Assembly: GCA_013540605.1 (NCBI GenBank)
Contig: JABVCK010000018.1
Location: forward strand, 1-64,000
DNA length: 64,000 nucleotides
Source: Bacillota bacterium
Lineage (GTDB): Bacteria > Bacillota > Clostridia > Ch29
Reading direction: 5' to 3'
Part shown: positions 62,042-64,000 of the stretch, in pieces
Position numbering within the stretch: position 1 is the stretch's first letter
How the letters are laid out: each line of letters starts with the position of its first letter
Notes under the pieces: model-generated
Seen by the model: the letters and a program-made list of their open reading frames with translations, nothing else
Database searches by the model: none
What the model was told of the DNA's origin: nothing
Program-made: the position numbers and the translations under genes

Positions 62042-63082
62042 ATGTTTACTAAAGGGAAGAAAAGATTGCTAGCTACCCTGGTCACACTTTTACTTTTCGC
62101 GGCAATGCTTAGTGGATGCGCAGGAGGTACAAAACCTTCTGAGGGAGGAAACGGCAGCCCAGCAGAAACCGAAAGTGAAAAGATTGTTCTCAAATTAGGT
62201 CATATCAACCCAGAAACGGGAAACTATCATCAATATGCATTAAAGTTTAAAGAATTGGTGGAAACTCGAAGCAATGGACAGGTTGAAATAGACATCTATC
62301 CTGCAGGGCAATTGGGCTATGATCGGGAACTTCTTGAGAGCTTGCAGTTCAACAATCTAGATCTAAGTATTAGTACATCATCGCCTATTGCGAATTTTGT
62401 GCCTGCTTTCATGGCTTTAGATTTCCCATTTATTTTTGATGATTGGGATCATGTAATGAGATTTATCGAGTCAGATGCAGCGGTTGAAATGATGAATGAG
62501 GGCGCAGATAAGAATCTTATAGGGCTTGGAATGCTTGCCAGAGGCTTTAGGAGCACCACCAATTCTAAAAAGCCTCTAAATAGTGTAGCTGACTTTAAAG
62601 GAATGAAGATGAGGGTTATAGAGAGCCCAATATACATTAAAACTTTTGAAGCCTTGGGAGCAACAGTTACAGCCATGTCTTGGGGTGAAGTATTTACAGC
62701 CCTTCAGCAAGGAACTATCGAAGCCGTTGAATTAGACTATAGAACGCTTTATGACGAGAGAGTCTATGAAGTACAAAAGTATTTAACCGGCACTGAACAT
62801 ATCTTTGCCTTTGCGACCTTGATGGCAAGCAAGAGTAAATTTGAAAGCTTGCCGGCAGATGTGCAGCAGCTGTTAAAAGATTGCGCAATGGAAGCCGGCG
62901 TAGAAGTAAGCAAGGCCCAAATACCAATTATTGAAGGGTACATACAAAAGTTGCAGGACGCAGGAATGGAATTCAATGAGATAGATAGAGAAGAATTGAG
63001 AGCAAAGATGGGCCCTGTAAGGGATTGGTTCGTAAAAGAATATGGGGACAAATATCTTAAGGCCATAGAAAGCTGTAGATAA
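62042..63082 (+). CDS. dctP: TRAP transporter DctP-type solute-binding lipoprotein
   Basis: Lipobox LSGC; LKLGHINPETGNYHQYALKFKELVETRSNGQVEIDIYPAGQLGYDRELLE. Confidence 0.94.
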   Translation: MFTKGKKRLLATLVTLLLFAAMLSGCAGGTKPSEGGNGSPAETESEKIVLKLGHINPETGNYHQYALKFKELVETRSNGQVEIDIYPAGQLGYDRELLESLQFNNLDLSISTSSPIANFVPAFMALDFPFIFDDWDHVMRFIESDAAVEMMNEGADKNLIGLGMLARGFRSTTNSKKPLNSVADFKGMKMRVIESPIYIKTFEALGATVTAMSWGEVFTALQQGTIEAVELDYRTLYDERVYEVQKYLTGTEHIFAFATLMASKSKFESLPADVQQLLKDCAMEAGVEVSKAQIPIIEGYIQKLQDAGMEFNEIDREELRAKMGPVRDWFVKEYGDKYLKAIESCR

Positions 63083-63153
63083 GTATTGCAAATTTGGGGA
63101 GGAGGCAGATACCTCCTCCCCATAAAATCCTTTCGGTAATCGGGGGTGTTTTT

Positions 63154-63648
63154 TTGAACAAGGTGGATGCCATACTTGCGAAGATAGTCCAAGTCCTTGA
63201 AGGCTTGATGATTACAGCATCGATTATTATGGTTATTGTTATGTTTGCACAGGTTGTTTTGAGATATGTATTTAAAACTGGATTCCCCTGGACTGAGGAG
63301 CTTTCCAGATTTACTATGATTTACCTTGTTTTTATTGGTTCCATAGTATTAACCCATGAGAATTCTCACATTAGTGTTACCATATTTGATGAAATGCTTA
63401 AGGGAACTGCCCTTAAGGTTTTAAAGTGTGTGCAATATTTCATAACTACTGTATATTGCGCCCTGATGGTCAAAATTGGCTTTGCATCTTTACCCATAGT
63501 CAAGATGCAAACATCGCCTAATATGAGGATTACAATGAATAATATTTATATTATCATTCCCATATGTTGTGCCTTTATGTTGCTATATACGGTTCACAAA
63601 ACAATTAACCTGTTCAGGAGAAGGAATGAAGTGGAGGGAAGCAAATAA
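63154..63648 (+). CDS. dctQ: TRAP transporter small permease (DctQ), TTG start
   Basis: VLRYVFKTGFPWTEELSRFTMIYLVFIGSIVLTHENSHI. Confidence 0.9.
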   Translation: MNKVDAILAKIVQVLEGLMITASIIMVIVMFAQVVLRYVFKTGFPWTEELSRFTMIYLVFIGSIVLTHENSHISVTIFDEMLKGTALKVLKCVQYFITTVYCALMVKIGFASLPIVKMQTSPNMRITMNNIYIIIPICCAFMLLYTVHKTINLFRRRNEVEGSK

Positions 63649-64000
63649 TGGGCAGCTTGGTTCTGATATTTTTTATCTCCACGGCAGTAATGTTATTGAT
63701 AGGGGTTCCCATTTCTATAACTATAGGAGCATCATCCTTGCTTTACATACTGATGGGAGGTATACAGCAGCTTATTGCTATACAAAAATTATTTGCAGGT
63801 ATAAATGCTGTTGCATTATTGGCCATTCCATTTTTTATATTGGCCGGAGACTTGATGAATACTGGGGGTATAGCGAAAAGGCTCGTGAGACTTGCAAATG
63901 CGGTAATAGGGAATATGACCGGTGGTTTAGCAATTGTAACCGTTTTAGGGTGCATGTTTTTCGCGGCCATATCAGGAAGCGGCGTAGCAACAGCTGCTGC
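63648..64000 (+). CDS. dctM: TRAP transporter large permease (DctM), truncated by the window edge
   Basis: ATG overlaps the DctQ stop; MGSLVLIFFISTAVMLLIGVPISITIGASSLLYILMGG...AIPFFILAGDLMNTGGIAKRLVRLANAV. Confidence 0.92.
   Translation, partial: MGSLVLIFFISTAVMLLIGVPISITIGASSLLYILMGGIQQLIAIQKLFAGINAVALLAIPFFILAGDLMNTGGIAKRLVRLANAVIGNMTGGLAIVTVLGCMFFAAISGSGVATAA

Overview
64 kb window of a Firmicute (Clostridia-like) chromosome, read by eye with the supplied ORF track; no database was searched. Three zones are visible. (1) ~0-22.5 kb, metabolic. It holds a selenocysteine peroxiredoxin, a decayed PTS EIIA-EI gene with a sigma-54 promoter, a LevR-type sigma-54 activator with a one-base frameshift, and a divergent glycine/betaine-reductase-like selenoprotein pair. 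The pair is a GrdB-like protein with in-frame UGA plus a GrdE-like protein in which the pyruvoyl-forming Asn-Cys site reads Asn-Tyr. Next to it are an amino-acid permease, MoaD/ThiS, tungsten AOR and ferredoxin genes. A TAXI-TRAP transporter with a sigma-54 promoter and a two-component system follows. (2) ~22.5-36.2 kb, an accessory/decay zone. It holds an IS1634-like transposase, decayed transposase/ATPase and IS630 elements, VapBC, an orphan Panacea-type antitoxin, a HicBA-like pair, several pseudogenes and dispersed structured repeats. (3) ~36.2-64 kb, mostly housekeeping. It holds rnpB, tRNA-Ile2(CAU)/Met-like, tRNA-Asn, rpoD, dnaG, dapA-like, hom, dgt, ppdK and its regulator, then a DUF3160/ECF-sigma cluster and an IclR-controlled DctPQM TRAP operon. 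The strongest candidates for something new are: the GrdB(Sec)/GrdE(N-Y) module without visible A or C components; a dispersed element (~2.85-3.1 kb, 22.6 kb, 29.1 kb) with RNA-like covariation and an end resembling the RNase P RNA 3' end; repeat islands that supply the 3' ends and stop codons of genes; and a 13-bp tandem duplication that switches an ECF sigma gene out of frame.
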